Below, piece after piece: positions 49,103 to 56,631 of a stretch of 64,000 nt of DNA; positions within the stretch are counted from its first letter, which is position 1, and every line of letters starts with the position of its first letter. Origin of the DNA: Pseudomonadota bacterium (lineage in GTDB: Bacteria > Desulfobacterota > Desulfarculia > Desulfarculales > Desulfarculaceae); assembly GCA_018896025.1 (NCBI GenBank), contig JAHIND010000002.1, positions 62,001-126,000 of the forward strand, given 5' to 3'. The notes below the pieces were generated by a model. That model saw only the letters and a list, made by a program, of their open reading frames with translations. It ran no database searches and had not been told where the DNA came from. The translations under genes were made by a program, and so were the position numbers.

Positions 49103-49205
49103 GACTCTCTCCTCCGACTCCTAGTTTGTACCTATGTTTACATTGTAAAGGTAAAGCGGTTCCGAAATCCGTCTTTGCTCAAGTTCGTTCACGCTCACCA
49201 TTGTA

Positions 49206-49246
49206 GTATTTAGGTACTAAAATACCTTATTAGCAGCGAGAGTCAA
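49206..49246 (-). promoter_or_regulatory. hcp promoter with overlapping dyad operator
   Basis: TTGACT (49246-49241) and TATTTT (16-base spacing) form a promoter on the minus strand, about 110 bases before the hcp start. The imperfect palindrome at 49206-49225 (minus strand GTATTTTAG-TA-CCTAAATAC) covers the -10, so it probably binds a repressor. The regulator could be of the Rrf2 or HcpR kind; not established. Confidence 0.5.
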
Positions 49247-49344
49247 GTTTTTTCGGCCCAAAAAGAAAAAATAATTGCTATCGAATCGAGGCGGCGAATG
49301 CTGGGGATTACTGCCTGAAAAGCTTAAAAAAATCGGCTCTCTGC

Positions 49345-50736
49345 CTAGAGGGCGGCGTCCTGGGCGCGGTTGCGTCCTTTTTTGATGGCGCTTTCCAGGC
49401 CGAATTTTTTCACCCGGTAGCCGATCTGGCGCAGGGTGAGGCCCAATTCGGCGGCGGCGTGGGACTGCACCCAGTTGTTGCGCTCCAGGGCGGCCACCAC
49501 TTCTTGCTTCTCTATTTCCTCAAGGCGCGAGAGCTGCTGCTCCTGGGTGCCGGCCGCCTCGCGGTAGAACAGGAAGGACGGCAGGTCGTCCAGCCCGATC
49601 TCCGGGGTGTTGGTCAACAGGGCCAGGCGGCCGCACAGGTTTTCCAACTCGGCCACGTTGCCCGGCCAGGCGTAGTGGGTGAGCACGCTCCGGGCCTGGG
49701 AGCTGAGGTGCGAGGCCTGGAAGTCGCGGTTGCGGGCCAGAAAGTATTCGGCCAGCAGGGCCACGTCGGCCCGGCGCTGCCTGAGCGGCGGCAAATGGAT
49801 GGGCATCACCCCCAGGCGGTAGAAAAGATCCTGGCGGAAGGAGCCCTGGGCCACGTTGCGCTCCAGGTCCTGGGTAGAGGAGGCCACCACCCGCACCTGG
49901 GCCCGGCGTATCTCCCCGCCCCCGGCGGGCTCGTATTCGCCCTCTTGCAGCACTTGCAGCAGCTTGGCTTGTAGCGGCAGGCTGAGGCTGCCCACTTCTT
50001 GCAGGTACAGGGTGCCCCCGGAGGCTTGCTCCAAAAGGCTGTCCGTGGGCGAGCCCGGACCGGCCGCCCGCCCGAATAGCCTGCGCTCCAACTCCGCCGG
50101 CCCCCAGGCCGAGCAATCCAGGTGCAGCAGGGGACCGCTCCGGCGCTGGCTCAGGCGGTGGATCACCTGGGCGGCCAAGGCCTTGCCCACGCCCAGAGGA
50201 CCCAAGAGCAGTACCGTGGCCTCGCTGGGAGCGGATTTGCTCACCAGTTCCTGGACCCGCACCATGGCCTCGCTTTGGCCGGGCAGAAAAAGATGGGTCG
50301 CCGCCGGGTCCAGGTCCCCCGCGTTTTCGCCGGAGTGGCGGCGCAGGGACAGGTCCCGGTGCAGGGCCAGCACCGAGCTGGCCAGCTGGGCCGCCGCGTT
50401 GACCAGCCGCCGGGCGCTGCCGGGGTCGGGTTTGCCGTCGCGCAGGGCGGCCACCAGGCGGCCGGACTCCCGCCCCAGGGGCAGTAGTGGTACGCCGATG
50501 ACCAGGCTTTGATTCACCGCGTCCGGGCCCAGGTCCTGGTCCTGGCCCAGACCGGTGGCCACCCAGGGCGCGTCGCCCGCCTCCCAGAGCCAGAAGCGGG
50601 CCCCCCTGAGATCCAGGGCCTGGTCCAGGCGGAGCAGGATGCCCTCCAGGACCGATTCCAGGTCCAGGGCCTTTTCCACCAGGCGGGCCATATCCAATAC
50701 GGCCTGGCATTCCTGTTGAGACGGCGAAAGTATCAT
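49345..50736 (-). CDS. NifA/NorR-like GAF-AAA+-Fis regulator with degenerate ATPase core
   Basis: I start at the ATG at 50736 (463 residues). Domains: GAF-like (about 10-130), AAA+ (about 150-380), and a C-terminal HTH matching NifA (NNWVQSHAAAELGLTLRQIGYRVKKFG). The Walker A GPLGVGK (179-185) remains, but the sigma54-contact loop GAFTGA is gone: after RRLFG the sequence is RAAGPGSPTDS, about five residues shorter than normal. Walker B is GGTLYLQEV, with Gln where Asp normally is. It therefore probably cannot activate sigma54 in the standard way and may act as a repressor or anti-activator. Divergent from the candidate sRNA. Confidence 0.85.
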   Translation of the reverse strand: MILSPSQQECQAVLDMARLVEKALDLESVLEGILLRLDQALDLRGARFWLWEAGDAPWVATGLGQDQDLGPDAVNQSLVIGVPLLPLGRESGRLVAALRDGKPDPGSARRLVNAAAQLASSVLALHRDLSLRRHSGENAGDLDPAATHLFLPGQSEAMVRVQELVSKSAPSEATVLLLGPLGVGKALAAQVIHRLSQRRSGPLLHLDCSAWGPAELERRLFGRAAGPGSPTDSLLEQASGGTLYLQEVGSLSLPLQAKLLQVLQEGEYEPAGGGEIRRAQVRVVASSTQDLERNVAQGSFRQDLFYRLGVMPIHLPPLRQRRADVALLAEYFLARNRDFQASHLSSQARSVLTHYAWPGNVAELENLCGRLALLTNTPEIGLDDLPSFLFYREAAGTQEQQLSRLEEIEKQEVVAALERNNWVQSHAAAELGLTLRQIGYRVKKFGLESAIKKGRNRAQDAAL

Positions 50737-50996
50737 GCCCTCATGATCTAGCAAGTTATGTGCCTTGCGGCCCCCTGGAGAAAATTTGCCCTAACCTCCC
50801 GCTTTGTGAAGACTTTTTTGAAGGCCGTTGCATAGGGCGCGAAAAGCTTTCCTACCAATTTGTAACTTGTGACAGGTTTTTTGTACCCCCAGGTAGGTTT
50901 AAGGGCGGTTTTCCACAAGCGTCTCTCCAGGAGCCCAACCGCTAACTGGCTGATTATAAAGCCGATAAAAGTTATTTTTATTGCCACGGCCCAAGT

Positions 50997-51013
50997 TGGC
51001 AAGGGCCTTGCTT
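50997..51013 (+). promoter_or_regulatory. Sigma54-type -24/-12 promoter
   Basis: TGGCAAGGGCCTTGC has GG and GC separated by exactly 10 bases, the invariant sigma54 arrangement, and conserves TGGCA and TTGC on both sides. Transcription would start near 51023. A TGT-N8-ACA dyad at 50861-50874 is a possible but non-canonical enhancer site. Confidence 0.65.
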
Positions 51014-51022
51014 TGTATGGGG

Positions 51023-51105
51023 AGCAACCGGCACCCCTCCTCACAGCCGGCGACTACTCCCTCCTCCACACACCCCCCCGGCCACCAGGCCGGGGGTTTT
51101 CTTTT
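51023..51105 (+). ncRNA. Candidate sigma54-driven small RNA with anti-Shine-Dalgarno segments
   Basis: From the predicted start near 51023 the RNA of about 83 nt has a 5-bp stem (51028-51032 with 51046-51050) with a 13-base loop containing CCCCUCCUC, then a single-stranded linker with CUCCCUCCUCC (51057-51067), and then a Rho-independent terminator (51075-51083 with 51088-51096, T-run to 51105). No coding sequence lies between promoter and terminator. C/U-rich loops complementary to GGAGG are a hallmark of some bacterial regulatory RNAs. Supported by structure only, no expression data. Confidence 0.55.
51075..51105 (+). terminator. Rho-independent terminator of the candidate sRNA
   Basis: A perfect 9-bp GC stem with loop ACCA is followed by TTTTCTTTT. 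No plus-strand protein gene lies upstream within 3 kb, which is why a non-coding transcript is the simplest explanation. Confidence 0.85.
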
Positions 51106-51220
51106 CATCCCGGCCCGGGCCCCTCCCCGCCAGGCCGGGACCCCGCCCCCCCTGCCCCGCCGCATCGCCCTCCGCCGGAGGCGGGACATTGAAATACATA
51201 GCCATTATGGTGGCTTGCCC

Positions 51221-51249
51221 TTGACATACCCTCGGAGGCCCCCTATAAT
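51221..51249 (+). promoter_or_regulatory. Perfect consensus sigma70 promoter of the acyl-CoA ligase gene
   Basis: TTGACA (51221-51226), 17 bases, TATAAT (51244-51249): a full match to the consensus. The start would be near 51256, leaving a 67-base leader. Strong constitutive expression is expected. Confidence 0.88.
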
Positions 51250-51322
51250 CCGCCTACCCGCACGCTTGTTACTCCCGCCGCCCCTTCAGGACGGTAACCC
51301 CTTGGCCGCCGCGAGGTGAATC

Positions 51323-53005
51323 ATGCCTCAATTCCCGTGGTTGGAGCACTACGACCCCGAGGTGCCCCATAGTCTGGAGTATCCCTCCACCGACCTGTAC
51401 AGCCTCATGGCCCAGGGCGCGGCCGGGGTTCCCCACAAAACGGCCCTCAATTTCCTGGGCAAGCAGCTGACCTTTGGCCGGCTTTTTTCCCTGGCCGAGG
51501 ACCTGGCCGGAGGCCTAGCCGCCAGAGGAATAAAGCAAGGGGACCGGGTGGCCCTGCTCATGCCCAACTGCCCCCAGTTCGTGATCTCCTATCTGGCCCT
51601 GATGCGCCTGGGAGCCACGGCCATGCTCCTGAACCCGCTCAACGTGGAGCGGGAGTTGGTGTTCAAATTCAAGGACTCCGGGGCGCGGGCGGTCATCGCA
51701 CTGGACCTGCTCAGCCAGCGGGTGAGCAATATCCGCAAGGAGATCGACCTGGACCTGGTGGTCTACACCGGCTTGCAGGACTTCTTGCCCTTCCCCAAGA
51801 ATCTGCTCTATCCCATCAAGCGCACCCTGGACAAGAACCTGCCCAAGCCGGTAATCGGGCGCGACGCGGCCACCTGGACCTTCAAGGGCCTCCTGGCCCT
51901 CAAGGCCAAGGCACCCCAGGTTAAGATAGACCCGGAATCCATGGCCGCCCTCATCTACTCCGGCGGCACCACCGGCATCAGCAAGGGCATCGTGCTCTCC
52001 CACCGGGCGCTCATCGCCAACCTGATGCAGGCCTGCTCCTGGGTGAAGATGAACCAGGACGACTCCCTGCTGGCCGTGCTGCCCCTGTTCCACGGCTTCG
52101 GCATGAGCGTGTGCATGAACGCGCCCCTGGCCCACGGCGGCACCATCACCCTCCTGCCTCGCTTCGAGGCGGGCGAGGTGCTAAAAACCATACACAAAAC
52201 CCGGCCCACCATCTTCGCCGGGGTGCCCACCATGTTCATCGCCTTCAAGGAGCACCCGGAGATAGACAAGTGCGACCTAAAGAGCCTCAGGGGCATCTTC
52301 GTGGGGGCCGCCCCCCTGCCCCTGGCGGTGCAGCAGGAGTTTGAAAAGCGCACCGGCGCCCAGCTAATCGAGGGCTACGGCCTCACCGAGGCGGTGACGG
52401 CCATAAGCTGCAACCCACTGGCCGGGCACAAAAAACCCGGCACCATTGGCATTCCCTTCCCGGACGTGCAGTGGCGTATCATGGACCTGGAGAACGGGAC
52501 CAAACAGATGCCCCAGGGAGAGGCCGGGGAGATCGTGCTGCGGGGGCCGGACCTGATGACCGGATACCTGAACCAGCCGGAGTTAACCTCCTGGACCATC
52601 CGGGATGGTTGGCTTTACACTGGTGACATAGGGGTGATGGATGATGAGGGCTACATCACCATCGTGGACCGCAAGAAGGACCTTGTGATCGTCAGCGGCT
52701 TCAACGTGTTCCCCAGCGAAATCGACGAGGTCCTGCACCAGCATCCGGCGGTGGCCGAGGCCGTGGCCGTGGGCCTGCCCCACCCCACCAAGGGCGAGTT
52801 CATCAAGGCCTTCGTGGTGCTGAAAAAGGGCCAAAGCGCCACGCCCGAGGAGATCAGGGCGTTTTGCAAGCAGAACCTTTCGGCCTACATGGTTCCCAAG
52901 GAAGTAGAGATCCGGGGGGAGTTGCCCAAGAGCATGATTGGTAAAGTGCTGCGGCGCAATTTGCGCGAGGAAGAGGAGGCCAAATGGGCCGCCCAGCGGG
53001 AGTAA
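51323..53005 (+). CDS. fadD: Long-chain fatty acid-CoA ligase
   Basis: A 560-residue AMP-forming ligase of the ANL superfamily. The phosphate loop YSGGTTGISKG (about residues 211-221), the GYGLTEA motif (about 352-358), YTGDIGVMDDEGY (about 431-443) and the hinge/lysine region near DRKKDLVIVSGFNVFP (about 450-465) are all intact, as is the final PKSMIGKVLRR with the catalytic Lys. It activates fatty or aromatic/acyl acids to CoA thioesters with ATP. Its monocistronic, strong promoter suggests a housekeeping role in fatty-acid uptake. Exact chain length is open. Confidence 0.9.
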   Translation: MPQFPWLEHYDPEVPHSLEYPSTDLYSLMAQGAAGVPHKTALNFLGKQLTFGRLFSLAEDLAGGLAARGIKQGDRVALLMPNCPQFVISYLALMRLGATAMLLNPLNVERELVFKFKDSGARAVIALDLLSQRVSNIRKEIDLDLVVYTGLQDFLPFPKNLLYPIKRTLDKNLPKPVIGRDAATWTFKGLLALKAKAPQVKIDPESMAALIYSGGTTGISKGIVLSHRALIANLMQACSWVKMNQDDSLLAVLPLFHGFGMSVCMNAPLAHGGTITLLPRFEAGEVLKTIHKTRPTIFAGVPTMFIAFKEHPEIDKCDLKSLRGIFVGAAPLPLAVQQEFEKRTGAQLIEGYGLTEAVTAISCNPLAGHKKPGTIGIPFPDVQWRIMDLENGTKQMPQGEAGEIVLRGPDLMTGYLNQPELTSWTIRDGWLYTGDIGVMDDEGYITIVDRKKDLVIVSGFNVFPSEIDEVLHQHPAVAEAVAVGLPHPTKGEFIKAFVVLKKGQSATPEEIRAFCKQNLSAYMVPKEVEIRGELPKSMIGKVLRRNLREEEEAKWAAQRE

Positions 53006-53025
53006 TGATTACCAATGTGCGTCAT

Positions 53026-53054
53026 TTGACAGTAGCCGGGCCCTAGGGTTTACT
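53026..53054 (+). promoter_or_regulatory. Promoter of the NYN-CSD gene
   Basis: TTGACA (53026-53031) and TTTACT (53049-53054) with 17-base spacing; -35 perfect, -10 four of six. Transcription would start near 53061, leaving a leader of about 126 bases rich in GC inverted repeats. Confidence 0.55.
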
Positions 53055-53186
53055 TAGTGAAATTGGGGGGTGGGACCATCTGCCCCGGCTGTGGGCCGCA
53101 ACCAGCAATTCCGGCCCCCGGCCATCCCAGTGACCCTCGCCCCAAAGTTCAGGCGAGGACAACATTTAGCAAGACATGAGGATAAC

Positions 53187-54272
53187 ATGTACAAAGTAAT
53201 GCTTTTTATTGACGGCACCTGGCTTTATCGCACCCTGCCCCGCCTGGCCGAGCAAAGCGGCAAAAGCGAGTTCAAAATCGACTACGGCGTGCTGCCTCAG
53301 GTGGTGGCACGGGAGCTGGCCGACCGCCTGGGCGTGGACCCCGCGGGCATCGACGTTGTGCGCAACCATATCTTCGCCAGCCTGCCCACCAACTACGATC
53401 ATCTGGACGAAGGGCTGATCACCCGGCAGAACGAATTTTACAAGCTCTTGCGCGAGGACTACCACTACGAGACCGAGCTGTTCAACATCGATTTCCGAGG
53501 CCGCCGGGTGCGCCAGGCCGACCGCGACCCCAGCGACAGCTTCCAGCCCCGGGAAAAGTGCGTGGACATCGCCCTGGCCTCCAAGATGCTCTACCAGGCG
53601 GCCATGCCGTTTGGCATGGACATCGTCGCCGGCGTGTTGGGCGACCGCGACTTCACCCCCGTATTGCAGACGGTGCGCCAGTTGGGCAAGCGGGTGATGC
53701 TGGTGAGCGTGCGCTCCTCCTGCGCCCAGGAGCTGGCCGACCCCGAGGACCGCGAGCGGGTGAAGGACTACGACACCCTGTGGATGGACGACCACATCGA
53801 CGAGTTGGAACTGCGCTACGAGCCCCAGTGGCTGGAGTGTCAGTCTCCCGAGCACGTGGGCGACCGGGCCTTCCAAACCACCTACCGCCCCCGCCGGGGC
53901 GAGCCGGTGTATTGCGACGCCTGCCGGGCGGCCTACGCCCAGCGCCGGGTCACCAGCGTAAGCACCTCCATCTATCAGGAAGACGAAGAGATCGACTACG
54001 GGCCCCAGGCCGGGCTGCCGGTGATCGGCGAAACCCTGGAAGGGGTGGTGGAGTTCAAGAAGGAGGACAAGGGCTACGGCTTTGTCACCACCGACGACGG
54101 GGTGAGCTTCTTCTTCCACCTCAGCGACCTGGAGGGCCTGGACTTCGAGACCCTGGAGGAAGGCCGCGAAGTCATCTTTGAGGTGAAGACCCTGCCAGTG
54201 GGCGGCAAGGCCGGAGCGGCCCAGGACGTGCGCCCCATCGATTATCAGGACGAGGAGTCCCTGGAGGACTAG
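53187..54272 (+). CDS. NYN/PIN-like ribonuclease fused to zinc motif and cold-shock domain
   Basis: Starting at the ATG at 53187 (GAGG site) the protein has 361 residues. Residues of about 1-215 form a NYN (LabA/DUF88) PIN-like nuclease domain with acidic D9 in MLFIDGTWLY and the GVLGDRDFTPVLQTVRQLGKRVML segment. A CDAC plus upstream Cys (about 225-255) may bind zinc. Residues of about 285-352 are a cold-shock/S1-like domain with RNP1 KGYGFV and RNP2 VSFFFH. The combination indicates RNA binding and RNA cleavage on one polypeptide. Own promoter; no operon partner. Confidence 0.85.
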   Translation: MYKVMLFIDGTWLYRTLPRLAEQSGKSEFKIDYGVLPQVVARELADRLGVDPAGIDVVRNHIFASLPTNYDHLDEGLITRQNEFYKLLREDYHYETELFNIDFRGRRVRQADRDPSDSFQPREKCVDIALASKMLYQAAMPFGMDIVAGVLGDRDFTPVLQTVRQLGKRVMLVSVRSSCAQELADPEDRERVKDYDTLWMDDHIDELELRYEPQWLECQSPEHVGDRAFQTTYRPRRGEPVYCDACRAAYAQRRVTSVSTSIYQEDEEIDYGPQAGLPVIGETLEGVVEFKKEDKGYGFVTTDDGVSFFFHLSDLEGLDFETLEEGREVIFEVKTLPVGGKAGAAQDVRPIDYQDEESLED

Positions 54273-54377
54273 CCCGCCGTCCGCGCCCAGGGAACGGCGT
54301 ATCCCCTGGTTATCTCCCGACCGCACCCATGCTTATAATGGGGGCAATACCTTTTGCTGCGGGCCGGGAGGAAAAGC

Positions 54378-54525
54378 ATGCGCAAATATATCCTCATCGC
54401 TTTGGCGGTGGTGGTGGCCATCGCCGGTGCCCTGTAATACGCCTACAGCAATCTGGACAGCATCGCCAAGGACGTGATGGATTCCTCAAGAAGCTGGGTG
54501 GGGACTAGACTTTTTAGCTTGTCAG
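54378..54525 (+). pseudogene. Remnant of an AsmA-like membrane protein gene
   Basis: A good ribosome site (GGGAGGAAAAGC) precedes an ATG, and the frame reads MRKYILIALAVVVAIAGAL, then an in-frame TAA, then YAYSNLDSIAKDVMDSS. This closely resembles the N-terminal signal anchor and YSNLDSIVKDAI start of AsmA/DUF748-family proteins, but only about 45 residues remain and a terminator follows at once. It appears to be a decayed, truncated copy. The call rests on recalled similarity of this short stretch. Confidence 0.6.
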
Positions 54526-54526
54526 C

Positions 54527-54569
54527 AAAACGGGGCCTCCGGCAATGCCGGAGGCCCCGCTCTTTTTAG
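54527..54569 (-). terminator. Bidirectional Rho-independent terminator
   Basis: A perfect 13-bp stem (54531-54543 with 54547-54559, loop AAT) carries TTTTGC on the minus strand and CTCTTTTT on the plus strand. It ends the aldo/keto reductase transcript and isolates the pseudogene remnant. Confidence 0.85.
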
Positions 54570-55600
54570 GCCTGGCCGTGCTGGGCCATGAAGTCCCGAA
54601 AGGCGGCGGTGATCTCCGAGAGCATCTCGGGTATGGGCAGCTCGTAGGGGCAGCGCTCGCTGCACTCGCCGCAGTCCTCGCAGCTCTGTTCGGCGTGCAG
54701 GATGAAATCCTTGGAGGCCTTGATGAGGTGCTGGGGCGGGAAGCGCCGCGACTGGCTGGTGAACAGCATCACCTTGGGGATGTTGATCCCGTTGGGGCAG
54801 GGCATGCAGTAGCCGCAGCGGTGGCAGAAGTGGGTGCCCAACTCGTCGCGGATGCGCTGCATCTCGTCCAGGTCGGCCTGGTTCAACTCGCGGCGGTTTT
54901 CATAGAGATCGGCGATCTCCTCCAGCTCGGACATGCTCTGCATGCCCGGTATGGGTAGCACCCCCTCCTGGCCTTGCAGCCAGGTGAAGCAAAGGTCGGC
55001 CCGCTCCAGCAGGCCCCCGCCCAGGGGCTTCATGGCCACGCAGCCCATGCCCCGCTCCTTGGCCGCCCCGAACACCCGCCCGGCCGCCTGGTCCTCCACG
55101 AAGTTGCAGGCGAACTGCACCGTGGCGAAGAGACCGGTTTCTATGGCCTTGATGGCCATGTCGGGGTGGTGGGATGAAAAGCCGATGTGGCCCACCTTGC
55201 CCTCTTGCTTGGCCCGCAGCAGGGCCTGGTAGGCCCCGTCCGGGTCGGAGAGCGCCTCAATATCCTCGGGCTTGACCAGGTTGTGCATCTGGTAAAGGTC
55301 GATGTAGGAGGTGCGCAGGGCCTCCAGGCTGGCCTCGATCTCTTGGGTCATTTCCTGGCCGCCGCGCTTCATGGTCTTGGTGGCCAGAATCACCTGGTCC
55401 CGCCGTCCCTCCAGCGCTTGGCCCATCTTGACCTCGCTGTCGCCGTACATGCGGGCGGTGTCGAAATAGGTGAAGCCCTTGTCCAGGGCGGCCCGCAGCA
55501 GCGCCACCGCCTCATCTTGGGATATGCGGGTCAGGGGGATGCCCCCGAAGCCCACTTCGGAAACCATCAGACCGGTGTTGCCCAGAGGAACTTGCTTCAT
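54566..55600 (-). CDS. Aldo/keto reductase with C-terminal 2x4Fe-4S ferredoxin domain
   Basis: A 344-residue protein. The AKR barrel has the tetrad D47, Y52, K75 and H106 (FDTARMYGDSE, ATKT, MHNL). The C-terminus adds Cys motifs CHRCGYCMPC and CEDCGECSERC (about residues 260-325), as in the ferredoxin-fused AKR group of anaerobes. Such enzymes reduce carbonyls, possibly exchanging electrons with iron-sulfur partners. It overlaps the activase start by four bases (ATGA), so it is coupled to the dehydratase cluster. Confidence 0.9.
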   Translation of the reverse strand: MKQVPLGNTGLMVSEVGFGGIPLTRISQDEAVALLRAALDKGFTYFDTARMYGDSEVKMGQALEGRRDQVILATKTMKRGGQEMTQEIEASLEALRTSYIDLYQMHNLVKPEDIEALSDPDGAYQALLRAKQEGKVGHIGFSSHHPDMAIKAIETGLFATVQFACNFVEDQAAGRVFGAAKERGMGCVAMKPLGGGLLERADLCFTWLQGQEGVLPIPGMQSMSELEEIADLYENRRELNQADLDEMQRIRDELGTHFCHRCGYCMPCPNGINIPKVMLFTSQSRRFPPQHLIKASKDFILHAEQSCEDCGECSERCPYELPIPEMLSEITAAFRDFMAQHGQA

Positions 55601-56376
55601 TTTGCCTCCCTTGCCGCCATCAGTGCCGCGCCCAGGGCCCCCACGATCTGGGGTTCCTCCGGCACGGAAATATCCACGCCCAGACGCTCGGACATGAGCG
55701 CCACCACTCCGGCATTCTTGGCCACTCCCCCGCTCATGATGACCCGAGGCTTTATGCCGATGTTGCCGGTCATGGCCGCCACCCGGTTGACCACCGAGCG
55801 GTGCAGGCCCTTGATTACCTGGTCAATGGGGTGGTTCTTGGCCACCAGGGACACCACCTCGCTCTCGGCGAAAACGGTGCACACGCTGGAGATGCTCACC
55901 TCGCCCCCGGCGGCCAGGGACAAACGCCCCAAGTCGTTGAGGCCCACCCCCAGCTTGGCGGCCATCACTTCCAAGAAGCGGCCGGTGCCCGCGGCGCACT
56001 TGTCGTTCATCACGAAGTCGGCCACCCTGCCGTTTTCGCCCAAACGGATCACCTTGGAGTCCTGGCCGCCGATGTCGATGACCGTGCCCACGTCCGGGAA
56101 CAGGGAATAGGCCCCCAGGGCGTGGCAGGAGATCTCGGTGATCTTCTTGCCCGCCAGGGGCACGGCGGCCCGGCCGTAGCCGGTGGCCACCACAAAGGCC
56201 AACTCGTCCCGGCTCAGTCCGGCCATGGTGAGAGCCGCGTCCAGGGCGGCCTCGGCCGCGTTGGTGCTGTGAGGCCCGGTCTCGGTGACGCTCCAGCCCT
56301 TGAGCCGGCCATCCTGGTCGATGACCGCCGCGTCGCTGCTAAGAGAACCTACGTCTATTCCCGCGAAGTAGCTCAT
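55597..56376 (-). CDS. 2-hydroxyacyl-CoA dehydratase activase (HgdC-like ATPase)
   Basis: A 259-residue ASKHA ATPase. GIDVGSLSSDAAVID (about 6-20) is the phosphate loop, DIGGQDSKVI (101-110) the second, and C127 (NDKCAAGTG) and C166 (SSVCTVFAESE) are the ligands of the single 4Fe-4S cluster at the dimer interface. It hydrolyses ATP to drive a low-potential electron into the dehydratase. The size is that of archetypal HgdC; class I benzoyl-CoA reductases would need two such subunits, and only one is seen. Lies in the same direction as the two dehydratase subunits. Confidence 0.92.
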   Translation of the reverse strand: MSYFAGIDVGSLSSDAAVIDQDGRLKGWSVTETGPHSTNAAEAALDAALTMAGLSRDELAFVVATGYGRAAVPLAGKKITEISCHALGAYSLFPDVGTVIDIGGQDSKVIRLGENGRVADFVMNDKCAAGTGRFLEVMAAKLGVGLNDLGRLSLAAGGEVSISSVCTVFAESEVVSLVAKNHPIDQVIKGLHRSVVNRVAAMTGNIGIKPRVIMSGGVAKNAGVVALMSERLGVDISVPEEPQIVGALGAALMAAREAK

Positions 56377-56505
56377 TGTGCGCTTTCCGTGCCTGTGCCG
56401 CCGGGCCCCTGATTTCGTGGAGGCTGGGCGGCATAAGGCAACGATCCTGTATTCAAGGGCTCAGTAAAACGACCCATCACTTTCAGATCATAGCGTTGGT
56501 CCAGG

Positions 56506-56629
56506 TCCGGCACAGCCAGGCGCCGGCAGACAAGGCACCTGGCGAGCGAGGACCGGAGACGTAGCCGAAGCTACGTCGAGGTCCGAGCGAAGCCAGCAAC
56601 GCCGTATGCCGGGGGCTGGTGCAGCCGGA
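56506..56629. repeat. Long nested dyad, candidate structured element
   Basis: A chain of inverted repeats is centred on GACGTAGC-CGAA-GCTACGTC (56558-56577): GGACC/GGTCC (56550-56554, 56580-56584), CTGGC/GCCAG (56539-56543, 56592-56596), CCGGCA/TGCCGG (56523-56528, 56607-56612) and GCAC-AGCC/GGCTGGTGC (56510-56517, 56614-56622). It fills the 255-base gap between the activase and the AhpD-like gene. It resembles a REP-type or other dispersed hairpin element, or a structured leader. No other copy is in the window. Confidence 0.6.
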
Positions 56630-56631
56630 AA

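Noticed and set aside
47438..49213. 591-residue plus-strand open frame opposite hcp
   Set aside because: Antisense to a strongly conserved hcp gene; its sequence has the His/Gly/Val-rich bias of shadow frames.
50861..50874. TGTAACTTGTGACA as a NifA upstream activator site
   Set aside because: The NifA consensus is TGT-N10-ACA; here the spacing is 8, so it was kept only as a weak possibility in the promoter note.
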